Source: an uncultured Paracoccaceae bacterium (GTDB taxonomy: Bacteria > Pseudomonadota > Alphaproteobacteria > Rhodobacterales > Rhodobacteraceae). Taken from it: 64,000 bases of DNA. The first letter of the stretch is position 1; every line of letters begins with the position of its first letter. The notes beneath the pieces are model-generated. The model searched no databases and had not been told where the DNA came from. It saw nothing but the letters and a program-made list of their open reading frames with translations. This document shows positions 36,503-45,195 of the stretch, one piece after another. The stretch lies in assembly GCA_947499635.1 (NCBI GenBank), contig CANMPD010000007.1, positions 62,001-126,000 on the forward strand. The letters are read 5' to 3'. The position numbers were made by a program, and so were the translations under genes.

Positions 36503-37438
36503 ATGTCACATCTTAAACTCAACCGGCGTTCGTTATTGATCGGCAGTGCAGCAACAACGCTGGCCGCACCCAGTATCGTAAGTGCAAATATCCTTGGCGG
36601 TGGCCCACTTGGTCAGGGAACGACTCCGCTCAAGCACGGTGTGGTTACTGTGGCCGATTTTGGTGACGTAAAAATCCACAGTTATCAAAGCCCGGACTTG
36701 ACTGGCTGTGTTACAACGCATGTTATTGAAACACCTGAACGGCTTGTGTTTGTGGATGGCCAACGTTCGGTTATCTATGGTCAAGAAATCCGCGATTATG
36801 CTGAAGCGACAGGTAAACCTGTTGATCGCATGATCATTTCACATTTGCACCCTGATCACTGGTTCGGTGCGTATCAATTCCGCGATGTGCCGATCTATTC
36901 TTTTGCAGAAACCCAAGCTGAGATTGAGCAATTGGGTGATTTCTTCATCGAAATCAGTATCGAGTCGCTGGGCAACCACGTGCCACCAACCAAAGTTGTG
37001 CCAAACCGCCTGATTGAACATGGCGCAACTGAGGTTATCGACGGCGTAACCTTCGAATTCCGTCACGTGACAGATGCTGAATCTGACAACATGATGACAA
37101 TCTATTTGCCAGATCAGAAGGTCCTGATCGCACAGGATATGTTGTATAACAATTGTCACCTGTTCTGCGGACACGGTAATTTTGATGGCTGGAAAGCTGG
37201 TCTTGTTGAAATGCAAAAGGACACGTCGTTTGACCTTGTTTTACCTGGTCACGGTCCAACGGCAGGATCACGTCAAGCAATTGATGATGCATTGGTCTAT
37301 CTTGATTACACACAAGATGCTTATGCAAAGGCTGCTACCGGTGAGGAGCTGAAAAGCGCGATCTTGGGTCGTTATCCGTCTTATCTTGCAGCGAGCTTGG
37401 TCGATATCCAGAATCTATTCTTGTTCCCGAAAAGTTAA
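36503..37438 (+). CDS. Tat-exported metallo-beta-lactamase-fold hydrolase
   Basis: Periplasmic MBL-fold enzyme, 311 residues. The N-terminus has a twin-arginine leader (NRRSLLIGSAATTLAAP, Arg8-Arg9). The metal site HLHPDH is at residues 114-119, with further ligands likely in IAQDMLYNNCH and PGHGPT. Cofactor loading before export is implied by Tat use. Substrate is unknown; relatives include alkylsulfatase-like, quinoprotein-relay and lactonase-like hydrolases. It is divergent from the iron-uptake operon and preceded by the paired AGTACT elements. Confidence 0.8.
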   Translation: MSHLKLNRRSLLIGSAATTLAAPSIVSANILGGGPLGQGTTPLKHGVVTVADFGDVKIHSYQSPDLTGCVTTHVIETPERLVFVDGQRSVIYGQEIRDYAEATGKPVDRMIISHLHPDHWFGAYQFRDVPIYSFAETQAEIEQLGDFFIEISIESLGNHVPPTKVVPNRLIEHGATEVIDGVTFEFRHVTDAESDNMMTIYLPDQKVLIAQDMLYNNCHLFCGHGNFDGWKAGLVEMQKDTSFDLVLPGHGPTAGSRQAIDDALVYLDYTQDAYAKAATGEELKSAILGRYPSYLAASLVDIQNLFLFPKS

Positions 37439-37446
37439 ACAAACAT

Positions 37447-37473
37447 CGCCGTGCGCATTTTGTGCGCGCGGCG
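37447..37473 (+). terminator. Stem-loop after the MBL gene
   Basis: CGCCG-T-GCGCA pairs with TGCGC-G-CGGCG (eleven pairs including one T-G) around TTTTG, nine bases after the stop. It lacks a T-run but is GC-rich and well placed to end the transcript. Confidence 0.5.
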
Positions 37474-37629
37474 AGACAGCCAACAGATAGAGAAATACAT
37501 TCGGTTTTCGCTGTTTCTAAAATAGTTCCAAGTACATGTGTGTATGCACCTTAATGACTTACCATTCGGTATATCTTTGCTCGAAAAGCAGCACAGCCTC
37601 TTACACAGAGCGCTAGTAAAGAAGTCATA

Positions 37630-37818
37630 ATGGAATTGAGTGCTGATTTTAAAGCACATGTTATCGTATACTCAGATAAAATTGAATGGTTGGCTTCTAC
37701 TATGCCGCAGTTAGATCGCCGGATGCTCGATCAGATTGGTGGTGAAGTTGCTCGAACAACCACCATTGTGCGGTATCCTCTGGGCAGACTTTCCCTTCGT
37801 GATAACCGTCGCATCTAA
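37630..37818 (+). pseudogene. Truncated ChrR-like cupin protein
   Basis: A 62-residue frame that matches only the N-terminus of ChrR-type cupin proteins (MELSADFKAHVIVYSDKIEW, then RRMLDQIGGEVARTTTIVRY). Full-length relatives continue with a histidine-rich cupin metal site (such as HTHGGGEEF) for another 50 or more residues. Here the similarity stops after IVRYPLG and a stop follows at 37816. The missing part is not found in another frame downstream. I read it as a decayed gene beside the mercury transporter. Confidence 0.6.
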
Positions 37819-37923
37819 AGCGTCTCCTGTATGGATAAGCTGCTATCGAATTAATCAGTTTCACAGTCTGGTATGATAATCTATACTCCTTTAGAAACCA
37901 TTCCAATTGAGAGCCACGTCGAT

Positions 37924-38106
37924 ATGAAGAACAAACTCTTATCTTTCGGACTGGTTGGAACTGTATTGGCCGCATTGTGTTGCTTTATCCCTGTTCTTCC
38001 GGCACTTGGCCTGACCGGATTACTTGGTGTTCTCTACAATGATGTGATTTTACTGCCGGCGCTTGTAGGTTTTCTTATTCTTACAGGGTACGCGATATTG
38101 CGGTAA
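37924..38106 (+). CDS. merF: Mercury transport protein MerF
   Basis: Small membrane protein, 60 residues, with two membrane segments. The vicinal cysteines in GTVLAALCCFIPVLPALG match the first Hg(II)-binding pair of MerF. The second half reads LLPALVGFLILTGYAILR, as in MerF; the second cysteine pair of some MerF proteins is missing. The start is the ATG at 37924 with GAGAG ten bases upstream; a longer frame from 37873 adds 17 unconserved residues. No merA, merT, merP or merR lies nearby, so detoxification would need genes elsewhere. Confidence 0.8.
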   Translation: MKNKLLSFGLVGTVLAALCCFIPVLPALGLTGLLGVLYNDVILLPALVGFLILTGYAILR

Positions 38107-38111
38107 AAGAA

Positions 38112-38273
38112 GCAAAAATAGTTTTCGGCTCGGCGCTGACGTGTCCATTTTGCTTGCAGGTCGAGATTGAAATGATGCTTTCCAACGCCTGTCAGTGGTT
38201 CTCTGAATGCAAATTTTATCAGACAGTCGTGAAACCGCTCGAAGGTACTGTTGCGTATACTGTTTATACGTAA
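38112..38273 (+). pseudogene. Truncated GDCCV-type zinc-ribbon gene
   Basis: Right after merF a frame without a good start codon encodes LTCPFCLQVEIEMM, ACQWFSEC and VVKPLEG. This matches the small GDCCV-domain proteins that often accompany mer genes (pattern TCPxC, ACQxFxEC, KPxxGDCC). The similarity ends exactly where the inverted repeat at 38244 begins, so the GDCC-V-C cysteines are lost and a stop follows within it. I read it as a gene broken by an insertion or deletion at the repeat. Confidence 0.6.
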
Positions 38274-38282
38274 CAGTACCTT
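38242..38282. repeat. 18-bp-arm inverted repeat at the GDCCV breakpoint
   Basis: Arms 38242-38259 and 38265-38282 pair along their whole length with one G-T pair, around the loop CTGTT. The outer part reads GGTACTGTTGCGTATA, which resembles the terminal repeats of IS6-family elements (GGyhCTGTTGCAAA type). It could be two IS ends left abutting each other, or a strong factor-independent hairpin. No transposase is present here. Confidence 0.6.
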
Positions 38283-38421
38283 GTCTATCGACCTAAGAAG
38301 GCAAGTCGTGTTGTGCATAACGGATGTTAAGCCGGTCGCAGCATCATCCCTGGTGGAATTAGCATTGTGTAAAAATTTGATAAGGCACCAGCTTAAGCGA
38401 TTTATGAGCTCTTGAAAGCAA

Positions 38422-38451
38422 TAGCGCGCTCAGATTGCTCTGAGCGCGCTA
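38422..38451. terminator. Perfect 13-bp stem-loop between mer relics and dctM
   Basis: TAGCGCGCTCAGA pairs with TCTGAGCGCGCTA around TTGC. It is the strongest GC-rich hairpin of this gap and lies 95 bases beyond the dctM stop on the minus strand, with AAATTTC on one side and TTGCTTTC on the other. It probably terminates the TRAP operon and possibly transcription from the mer side. The 38283-38545 stretch holds no gene that I can see. Confidence 0.65.
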
Positions 38452-38545
38452 AATTTCTCATATATGCCGAACTTAGCGTATAAGCCCGATCATCATCACA
38501 ACCGTCAGCGTCAACCGATGCCGATAACAGTATGGGATGTTCGTC

Positions 38546-39829
38546 TCACTGGAACCACAGGATTAACGATGGTGAGAGAGCTATGACAAAGCAGATCATA
38601 ATCAGGGCCAGAAATGCCGGTAGGGCACGGGTCGCGATACGCATGAAGGGTTCACCACTGACGGCTGCGGCAGCAAAGAGGTTAATCCCGACGGGCGGTG
38701 TGATAAAGCCCACCGACAAGGTTGTTACAACGAATACACCAAAGTGTACCGGGTCAAATCCAAGCTGCATACCGATTGGCAATAAAATCGGCATCACAAC
38801 CAAGATCGCAGCGATTGGTTCTAACAGACAACCGATAACCAACAACATCACAACAATCAAAGCAACGGAGCCTATGAAACTTACATCGTAGGATGTGAAG
38901 CTTTGCACGATTGCTTCGGGAACACGCAGGATTGCCAAAACCTCTGCAAACAGGATCGAGAATGCGATGATCGGTGCCAAGATACCTGTTGTGCGTGAAG
39001 CGGATGTAAAGATGTCAGCCAATTCACTGAAACGGACTTCTCTGACGACAAGTAATTCGATCACGAAAACATAAGCCACAGCGACAGCTGCCGCCTCTGT
39101 TGGGGTGAAGATACCCCCATATATTCCGCCAAGAATGACGACTGGTGCGCCAAAGCCATACCGCGCCTGCCATAGGGCACGAAGAGCCCCATTACCAGAA
39201 AAGGCGTTTCTTTCACTCGCGCCCCAAACTCCAAAGCGACAGACAAAATAGTTGGCGATACACAAACCCAAAGCCACCAAGAAGCCAGGAACAATGCCTG
39301 CAACAAACAGATCGCCTACGGATGTACCTGTCGCGACGCCGTAAATGATGAAAATCAGGCTTGGAGGAACAATCACACCTAAAATACCACCTGAGGCCGC
39401 AAGAGATGCCGCATAGCTGGGGTCATATCCCTTTTTCTTAAGTGCCGGGATCATGATTTTACCGATGGTTGCTGTATCAGCAGAGCTCGACCCACTTGTG
39501 CCTGCAAAGAAAAAGCAGCCAAAAATCGTCGCCATGCCCAAGCCGCCACGTATCCAACCGACCAAGGCTTCACCCAGACCAATCAAATCTTTCGCAATCC
39601 GACCACGTGAGATCACTTCCCCGGCCAGAATGAACAAAGGCATCGCAAGCAAAGCCCAGCTATCCAAGGATGCAAAGAGCGTGGTTCCAAGGCTGCTAAG
39701 CGAATATGCACCAGTTACGAGGATCAGTGATAAAGATCCAATCGCGAGCACGACAAATAGCGGTAAACCGATCACCAAATGGACAACCATCAAGGTGACG
39801 ATAAGAAAAGTTATATTTGCGTGTTCCAT
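38546..39829 (-). CDS. dctM: TRAP transporter large permease (DctM)
   Basis: Large membrane subunit of a TRAP importer, 427 residues with about twelve membrane segments. Typical DctM blocks are LLAMPLFILAGEVISRGRIA, GTSGSSSADTATIGKIMIP and IVPPSLIFIIYG near residues 60-170. Two bases separate it from dctQ. It belongs to the TRAP operon next to the aldoxime dehydratase and probably imports a substrate of that pathway. Confidence 0.93.
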   Translation of the reverse strand: MEHANITFLIVTLMVVHLVIGLPLFVVLAIGSLSLILVTGAYSLSSLGTTLFASLDSWALLAMPLFILAGEVISRGRIAKDLIGLGEALVGWIRGGLGMATIFGCFFFAGTSGSSSADTATIGKIMIPALKKKGYDPSYAASLAASGGILGVIVPPSLIFIIYGVATGTSVGDLFVAGIVPGFLVALGLCIANYFVCRFGVWGASERNAFSGNGALRALWQARYGFGAPVVILGGIYGGIFTPTEAAAVAVAYVFVIELLVVREVRFSELADIFTSASRTTGILAPIIAFSILFAEVLAILRVPEAIVQSFTSYDVSFIGSVALIVVMLLVIGCLLEPIAAILVVMPILLPIGMQLGFDPVHFGVFVVTTLSVGFITPPVGINLFAAAAVSGEPFMRIATRALPAFLALIMICFVIALSPSLILWFQ

Positions 39830-39831
39830 CG

Positions 39832-40368
39832 TTAAAACGTTCTCTGTTCTTTAGTTTGTCCCATTGGTTCGGAAGCGGTCTGTCCTCCAAATCGGCGAGC
39901 AAGGCGTTGGCCGATACGGATGATCATCACGACCCAACCAAGTGGTAAGGCGAGCTGTGCCCAAGACATGTTCACAGGCAAAGCGTGCATACGAATATTC
40001 GCCATCTGTTGGATCTGCATCAGCTGGATCGAATACCAGATCACGATCACTGCAATAAAGACGCACAGAAGATCAATATAGGTTTCTAATACTTTGGCTG
40101 CAGTCGGGCCCAGTCTGTTTGGGATTAGATCAATGCGGATATGTTCATCGTGACGAAAAGCTTCCGCCATTGCCAAATAGGCGAAATAAACAAAGGCATA
40201 TCGTGCTGTCATCTCACCCCATGTTGTCGAGTGTGAGAAAAAGTAACGCTGTACCACTTCGCTGAGGATGATGAGGAAGAAGTATGCGTAGGCAGCGATA
40301 ACGACATAACGGACGAAATAACCGTCCAGAAATCGCATCAATCGCTGGGCTGCGTGGTTTGACTGCAT
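39832..40368 (-). CDS. dctQ: TRAP transporter small permease (DctQ)
   Basis: Small membrane subunit, 178 residues, with four predicted membrane segments. WGEMTARYAFVYFAYLAMAEAFRHDEHIRIDL is the DctQ signature region (about residues 50-85). It pairs with DctM just downstream. A stem-loop separates it from dctP, suggesting lower expression than the binding protein. Confidence 0.9.
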   Translation of the reverse strand: MQSNHAAQRLMRFLDGYFVRYVVIAAYAYFFLIILSEVVQRYFFSHSTTWGEMTARYAFVYFAYLAMAEAFRHDEHIRIDLIPNRLGPTAAKVLETYIDLLCVFIAVIVIWYSIQLMQIQQMANIRMHALPVNMSWAQLALPLGWVVMIIRIGQRLARRFGGQTASEPMGQTKEQRTF

Positions 40369-40397
40369 GGGAGTACCTGAGATTCTTAGAGGGAGTT

Positions 40398-40422
40398 AGA
40401 TGCGCGGAAACTCCGCGCATCT
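40398..40422 (-). terminator. Stem-loop between dctP and dctQ
   Basis: AGATGCGCGGA pairs with TCCGCGCATCT (eleven perfect pairs) around AAC, 10 bases after the dctP stop. There is no T-run. Like the hairpins after the other binding-protein genes in this window it should protect the dctP message or reduce read-through to the permeases. Confidence 0.65.
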
Positions 40423-40432
40423 GTGGGGGGAA

Positions 40433-41494
40433 TTACCCCTGAAGGCCGACAACTGTGTTCAACGCGTCGCGACCGAATGCATCTTTAAGACCATCGTATT
40501 CACTGCGCTGGTGACCGATTGAGTCAACCCAAACATCTTTTTCTGCGGCTGTTAGGTTTACAATTTCGATGCCAGATGCAGCCCATTCTTTAAGCATTAG
40601 GTCATTTGCTTTCTTTTGCTCAGCGACTTGGAATGCATAGCTGTCACGTCCTGCGCGCATAATTGCCTCTTGAACGTTTGCAGGCAGACCATCAAACCAG
40701 CGTTTGCTGAGGGTTGTGATGTGGCTGTTAAAGTTCAATTCATAAAGTGTTGCACTAGACAGTGTTTCGTGAATTTTGGTGGCGGTCAGTGGTCCCAAAC
40801 CTACGCTTAGGGCGTCTGCAGCACCTTGTTGGATAGCTTGGTAAGCTTCGCCCCAGGCAATCGATACTGGGCTGGCGGATGTCAGTTTGAACATCACGTC
40901 CTCGACCCGTGTACCGTTTGTACGGACTTTCAATCCAGCAAGATCTTCTGGTGTGCGCACAACGCGATCTACTTGCTTGCTGATCCCCAACACACGGAAG
41001 CCTGCGTTGGCCCACATGCCAGGCACAACCTGGAAACCGCTTTGGGCAGGCTTGCTCATGAATTCGGAATTTAGAAATGCTTCTTGTGCGATCGTGTGTT
41101 CGAAGGCTTCGTTTGACTTAAATAGGAACGGGAAATCAAGAATGTTGTAGACTTCGGAGTAGTTTACAAAGTTGCCAGTCGACAATTGGCACCCTTGGAT
41201 CGCACCAGTCAGTACCTTTTGCGGCAGAATGTTTTGCCCGCCCAAGCTGCCTGCTTCGTGGATGTCCACAAGCAATTCGCCATCAGAATACTCTTCTGCA
41301 GCGGCTTTAAATTGTGACAAGCCAGTGATCATATATGCATCAGAGGCCGCACCGAATGTGTGGCCAAATGTCAAAGTGTGCTTTGCACCTGCAGATGCAG
41401 ATGTAATCAACGCAGGTGATGCCAATGCGATTGAGCCAAATGCGGTTGCCGATTGCTTGAGGAACTTGCGGCGTGTCTGATTGAAATTATTCAT
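40433..41494 (-). CDS. dctP: TRAP transporter substrate-binding protein (DctP)
   Basis: Periplasmic binding protein of about 353 residues with a twin-arginine leader (TRRKFLKQSATAFGSIALA). The mature part has GLKVRTNGTRVEDVMFKLTS, which contains the arginine that binds the substrate carboxylate in TRAP proteins, and SIAWGEAYQAIQQGAADAL. The start is the ATG at 41494 after GGAGAG. The ligand is probably a carboxylate or an organic compound linked to the aldoxime/nitrile genes that flank it. Confidence 0.9.
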   Translation of the reverse strand: MNNFNQTRRKFLKQSATAFGSIALASPALITSASAGAKHTLTFGHTFGAASDAYMITGLSQFKAAAEEYSDGELLVDIHEAGSLGGQNILPQKVLTGAIQGCQLSTGNFVNYSEVYNILDFPFLFKSNEAFEHTIAQEAFLNSEFMSKPAQSGFQVVPGMWANAGFRVLGISKQVDRVVRTPEDLAGLKVRTNGTRVEDVMFKLTSASPVSIAWGEAYQAIQQGAADALSVGLGPLTATKIHETLSSATLYELNFNSHITTLSKRWFDGLPANVQEAIMRAGRDSYAFQVAEQKKANDLMLKEWAASGIEIVNLTAAEKDVWVDSIGHQRSEYDGLKDAFGRDALNTVVGLQG

Positions 41495-41528
41495 TATACT
41501 CTCCAAGTTGTAGTTTTTAGCGGCTCGC

Positions 41529-41542
41529 GGTTCGCGCGAACC
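41529..41542 (-). other. GC-rich palindrome between aldoxime dehydratase and dctP
   Basis: GGTTCGCGCGAACC is a perfect 14-base palindrome; GGTTC and GAACC can form a short hairpin around GCGC. It lies 50 bases after the aldoxime dehydratase stop and before dctP, so it could be a partial terminator within the operon. Confidence 0.4.
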
Positions 41543-41591
41543 ACTTTGTTTACGGCGAGGGACCGTATCTGGTTTAAGGTTCTGGGATGTC

Positions 41592-42653
41592 CTACGACGC
41601 GACTTCTTGCGTGAAAAAGGGAAGTAGACCTGTCGCTGGATGGCAGTTTATGTACTCGAAACGTAAGTTTTCGTTCAGTACGTAAATTTCGTGATAGGTT
41701 AAAAGCTCTAGGTTTTCTTGGTACTTTTTACGCTCCGCGAGGGCGCGTGTATAAATAGCCAAATGGGTTGGGTGATCGTGTGCCCACCGTTCCAAATGGC
41801 CATAGGTCAAGAAGATACCAAGAGAGTATGCCTCTTTTTGTGGGACCCCTTCGGGATCAAGGCAGGTCACCTGGCGCAGGCTACAGCAACCTGTTTCTTC
41901 GGGATTTTGGCGTAGGAAAGACATACCCGCGTCCAGCTTGGGCTTGAGATTGTTTTCGTAACTCTCAAGCTGTTCGTCACCGCAGTTCTGCCAAGTTACA
42001 CCCGATCGAATAACACAAAGACGATCAGGTATATCCGTTACCGCAATACGTTTACCGAAGGTGTCATTTGTTGTGTTATGTTGCAGTTCGCGATCTTGGG
42101 TCGGTGCGAAATCGTCATATGCAGAGGCCGAAAAACGATCTCTGGCTGCGCCCCAATAACCGCTTTCGTCCATCGACTCGATTTGTGACATTGGGCAGGC
42201 AGACAGGCCGCGAATATATTCTTTGAATGCATTCGTTTCCCTATAGGGCGGGGGAACCGCAAAGCTTTCAAACCACAGACCATGTTTCAGGGCAGCAGCG
42301 TCTTGAGCTTTCCACCAAAGATCAAATTTTTCGGCCCATGCAGCAAAGCTTGCCTCATCCAGCCAATAGCAAACAGCCATAGAACTGTTATAGCCTTGGT
42401 CATCAACGAATGTAGCGATGTCAAAGTGGTTTGGCTTTCCTGCGTTAGAAAACACCTCGTCAAGGTAAGTTAAGAAGGCTTTAGAATCGCACGGTGCCGC
42501 TGGATCTTCCTGAAATCCCAGCACCGCCATGCGGATCATTTCAACACTTTCTTCAACCTGTGAGGAATATCGTTGTATAACGGGGGTATGGCCGGCCGGC
42601 TTTTTCATCTTGAATACGCGCGGTTTCTGGATTTGTGTCATGCGGGCCTTCAT
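41592..42653 (-). CDS. oxd: Aldoxime dehydratase (phenylacetaldoxime dehydratase family, haem)
   Basis: Haem enzyme that removes water from aldoximes to give nitriles. The 353 residues match the Oxd family in length and along the chain. Expected residues are present: His297 in DHPTHLAIY (proximal haem ligand, equivalent to His299 of OxdA), His321 in TYHEIYVL (catalytic, His320), Ser217 in CVIRSG (Ser219), and an Arg at 171 or 173. Haem stays ferrous in this family. It is upstream of the TRAP genes and divergent from LysR; a nitrilase follows on the other side. ATG 42641 is an alternative start. Confidence 0.88.
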   Translation of the reverse strand: MKARMTQIQKPRVFKMKKPAGHTPVIQRYSSQVEESVEMIRMAVLGFQEDPAAPCDSKAFLTYLDEVFSNAGKPNHFDIATFVDDQGYNSSMAVCYWLDEASFAAWAEKFDLWWKAQDAAALKHGLWFESFAVPPPYRETNAFKEYIRGLSACPMSQIESMDESGYWGAARDRFSASAYDDFAPTQDRELQHNTTNDTFGKRIAVTDIPDRLCVIRSGVTWQNCGDEQLESYENNLKPKLDAGMSFLRQNPEETGCCSLRQVTCLDPEGVPQKEAYSLGIFLTYGHLERWAHDHPTHLAIYTRALAERKKYQENLELLTYHEIYVLNENLRFEYINCHPATGLLPFFTQEVAS

Positions 42654-42775
42654 TTCCTACGTCCTGTGACGTTAACTTCTCGCCCTTAATCTACGGCCAT
42701 TTACCTGACCAAGAAAAACATATAATTACTCTTACATACATAGGTAAATTCTATACAGGGGAGGTGAGTGGATAA

Positions 42776-43690
42776 ATGGATGTAAATCTTCGTGCTCTGC
42801 GCTACTTTGTGATGAGCGCCGAAGCGGGCACAATTTCAGAAGCCGCACGGCGCTTAAATATCTCTCAACCCAGTGTTTCTGCTGCGATTCAACAACTTGA
42901 GGACCTGTATCAAGTACAGTTGTTTATCCGGGTCCCGACAAAAGGGATCGAACTGACGACTGAAGGCTTAGGTTTTCTTGAACGCGCGCGCCTATTATTA
43001 TCTCAATCGGATCAGTTCAGGCATGATGTGGATGTCATTTCGCACACATTGGGGGGGGAAATCACCGTAGGGTCATTTCTTAACATCACGCCTACAATCA
43101 CTGCGGAGCTGGTGGGCGCCTTTCAGAAGAATCATCCAAATATTCAAGTCAATATTCTTGATCTCGATCAGCATGACATCCTCAGTGGATTGACAACTGG
43201 TAAAGTTGAATTGGCCGTCACATTTAATCTAGCGCTGCAAAGCGGGTTGAGTGCATCAACCCTCGCCACTTTACCGCCTCATGTACTTCTTCCGCCCGAG
43301 GATCCACTATCAGATGAGCCCTCGGTGTCGATTCACGACTTGGCAACCCGTCCGTTTGTTTTGATGGACTTGCCTCATACCCGCGATTATTTTCATAGCC
43401 TGTTCTTGGAACAACGTATTGTTCCACGCATCGATTTCAAATGTCACTCTCTTGAGGCCGTCAGGTCTTTCGTTGCCAGTGGTTTGGGGGTTTCAATTTT
43501 GAACACCCGTCCGGCATTTGAGGATACGTATAGCGGGCATCCGGTTGTGATGCGCCCGATCAGGGAAAACTTGCGTCCGCTTCAGGTGGTCTTATTGCGC
43601 AACAACCGCCTCCGAATGCGCCCGGCCTTAAGCCTGTTTGCAGATTTCGCCTCAAGAATGATTCCAGCGCTTGTTAAGACCCCAAGGTAA
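42776..43690 (+). CDS. LysR-family regulator
   Basis: Regulator of 304 residues. The HTH lies at residues 1-60 (LRALRYFVMSAEAGTISEAA, RRLNISQPSVSAAIQQLE), followed by a periplasmic-binding-like effector domain. It starts after GGAGGTGAG and is divergent from the aldoxime dehydratase, the usual geometry for LysR control of the next operon. Its inferred effector is an aldoxime, a nitrile or the acid product. It may also act on the nitrilase downstream. Confidence 0.9.
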   Translation: MDVNLRALRYFVMSAEAGTISEAARRLNISQPSVSAAIQQLEDLYQVQLFIRVPTKGIELTTEGLGFLERARLLLSQSDQFRHDVDVISHTLGGEITVGSFLNITPTITAELVGAFQKNHPNIQVNILDLDQHDILSGLTTGKVELAVTFNLALQSGLSASTLATLPPHVLLPPEDPLSDEPSVSIHDLATRPFVLMDLPHTRDYFHSLFLEQRIVPRIDFKCHSLEAVRSFVASGLGVSILNTRPAFEDTYSGHPVVMRPIRENLRPLQVVLLRNNRLRMRPALSLFADFASRMIPALVKTPR

Positions 43691-44170
43691 AGGGCTCTAG
43701 CGCGGATCTAGGTGATTATGATCTGAGGCCAAACTTCATGACATCCGGTTTTCTAGATTAGAACAAGCGGATGTTAAAACGCTTCCAAGATGAAATATTT
43801 ACCGCGATGCACATTATAATGACACTCTATGCGTGATCGCTTGGCAACGAATCACGAGTTACATCTTACCTTATCAATATAGATTTTTTCTATATGTATT
43901 AAAGTTAACATATTCTTTTCCTCTTCGCTAGCCCCGCTTATGGTCTACCCATTCCCAAATTTTGAACTGGAAGGGTGACTCACTGTATTAATTTAAGCTT
44001 TAAATCAATGCACTCATCTTAGGTGGTAAGGTATTGTGCCAAGTCGCACGACAGCTGCACTGTTACTTCTCCCGCCTAGAGCCTTTCTTGCTTTGTTCAT
44101 CATAATGACTGGCTACTTTCGCCTTGCTGCGTTTGCACGCCTTAACCACCTCACATGTAGAGAATTTATC
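43691..44170. other. Noncoding region before the nitrilase, with an AT dyad
   Basis: A 480-base stretch with no supported gene. The frame that is open into the nitrilase from 44036 lacks conserved residues. ATATAGA (43877-43883) and TCTATAT (43889-43895) form a perfect 7-5-7 inverted repeat with a T-only spacer, a possible LysR or other regulator site, about 275 bases before the nitrilase start. Confidence 0.45.
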
Positions 44171-45193
44171 ATGACAACTCGCCTCGCAGCCGCTCATGTT
44201 GCTTCCAGCTTTTTTGATATCGAAACAGGTGTTCAAAAAGCGATACGTTACATTAATCTTGCCGCAAAAGATGGGGCCGAGCTTATAGCTTTCCCTGAAA
44301 GTTATCTGCCTGGTTTCCCAATTTGGCACGCATTTCTTCGTCCGATTGATGCACATGCGAAATTCGCACGGTTTGCAGCGGCATCTTTGCGTATCGACGG
44401 CCCCGAAATTGCACGTATTCAAGATGCGGCGCGCACTGCGCGCATAGCTGTTTGGCTCGGATTTTCGGAGCGCGCGAGCTATTCCGAAGGATGTCTGTGG
44501 AACAGTGCAGTTCTAATCAACGCTGAAGGTGAAATTTGCATCCATCACCGTAAATTGGTGCCCACATTCTATGAAAAACTGGTCTGGAGCCGCGGTGACG
44601 GCAATGGCCTGCAGGTTGAAGAGCTTCCATTTGGGCGTGTCGGCGGTTTAATTTGCGGCGAAAACGGAAACCCACTCGCGCGGTATTCTCTGATGGCTCA
44701 AGGCGAGCAAATCCACTGTGCTTGCTATCCTTCTGTTTGGCCTTTCCGCGACCCCAACCAAGGCGCACCATATGATCTAGGCGAAGCGATCCGTATTCGT
44801 GCCGCAGCTCATAGCTTTGAGGCAAAGACCTATACTGTTGTTTCCTCCGCTCTTCTTGATGATGCAAGCATTGCAGCCATCACAGATGGTGATGCCGAGG
44901 CAGAAAGCCTGATCCGTAATTGTGCCCGCGCGTCTTCGATGATCGTGACACCAGATGGTTCAACTCCGGGTGGCACTCTTACAGATACTGAAGGGTTGGT
45001 CATGGCGGATGTTGATCTGTCCATTCTTACAGAGCTGAAACAGCACCATGATATGGCGGGATATTACAACCGTCACGACGTGTTCCATGTCGAAGTCAAT
45101 CGTGACCGCCTTGCGCCGCTCCATGATAGTGGTCGTAAAGCATCCAACGAGTTAGACACTGCGCCAGCAACATCACGTGAAGCAGTGGAATAA
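44171..45193 (+). CDS. Nitrilase
   Basis: Carbon-nitrogen hydrolase of 340 residues that turns nitriles into carboxylic acids and ammonia. The catalytic triad is complete: Glu43 in AFPESYLPG, Lys128 in HHRKLVPT, Cys162 in GGLICGENGNPLARYSL. The CGEN context with NPLAR and GEQIH places it with true nitrilases rather than amidases. I chose the ATG at 44171 because homologues begin just before AAAHVASSFFD. It lies two bases before the TauE-type gene and completes an aldoxime to nitrile to acid route. Confidence 0.92.
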   Translation: MTTRLAAAHVASSFFDIETGVQKAIRYINLAAKDGAELIAFPESYLPGFPIWHAFLRPIDAHAKFARFAAASLRIDGPEIARIQDAARTARIAVWLGFSERASYSEGCLWNSAVLINAEGEICIHHRKLVPTFYEKLVWSRGDGNGLQVEELPFGRVGGLICGENGNPLARYSLMAQGEQIHCACYPSVWPFRDPNQGAPYDLGEAIRIRAAAHSFEAKTYTVVSSALLDDASIAAITDGDAEAESLIRNCARASSMIVTPDGSTPGGTLTDTEGLVMADVDLSILTELKQHHDMAGYYNRHDVFHVEVNRDRLAPLHDSGRKASNELDTAPATSREAVE

Positions 45194-45195
45194 CA

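Noticed and set aside
42716-42775. LysR box in the aldoxime dehydratase promoter
   Set aside because: AATTAC and GTAAATT are spaced roughly as a LysR dyad but are too imperfect to call.
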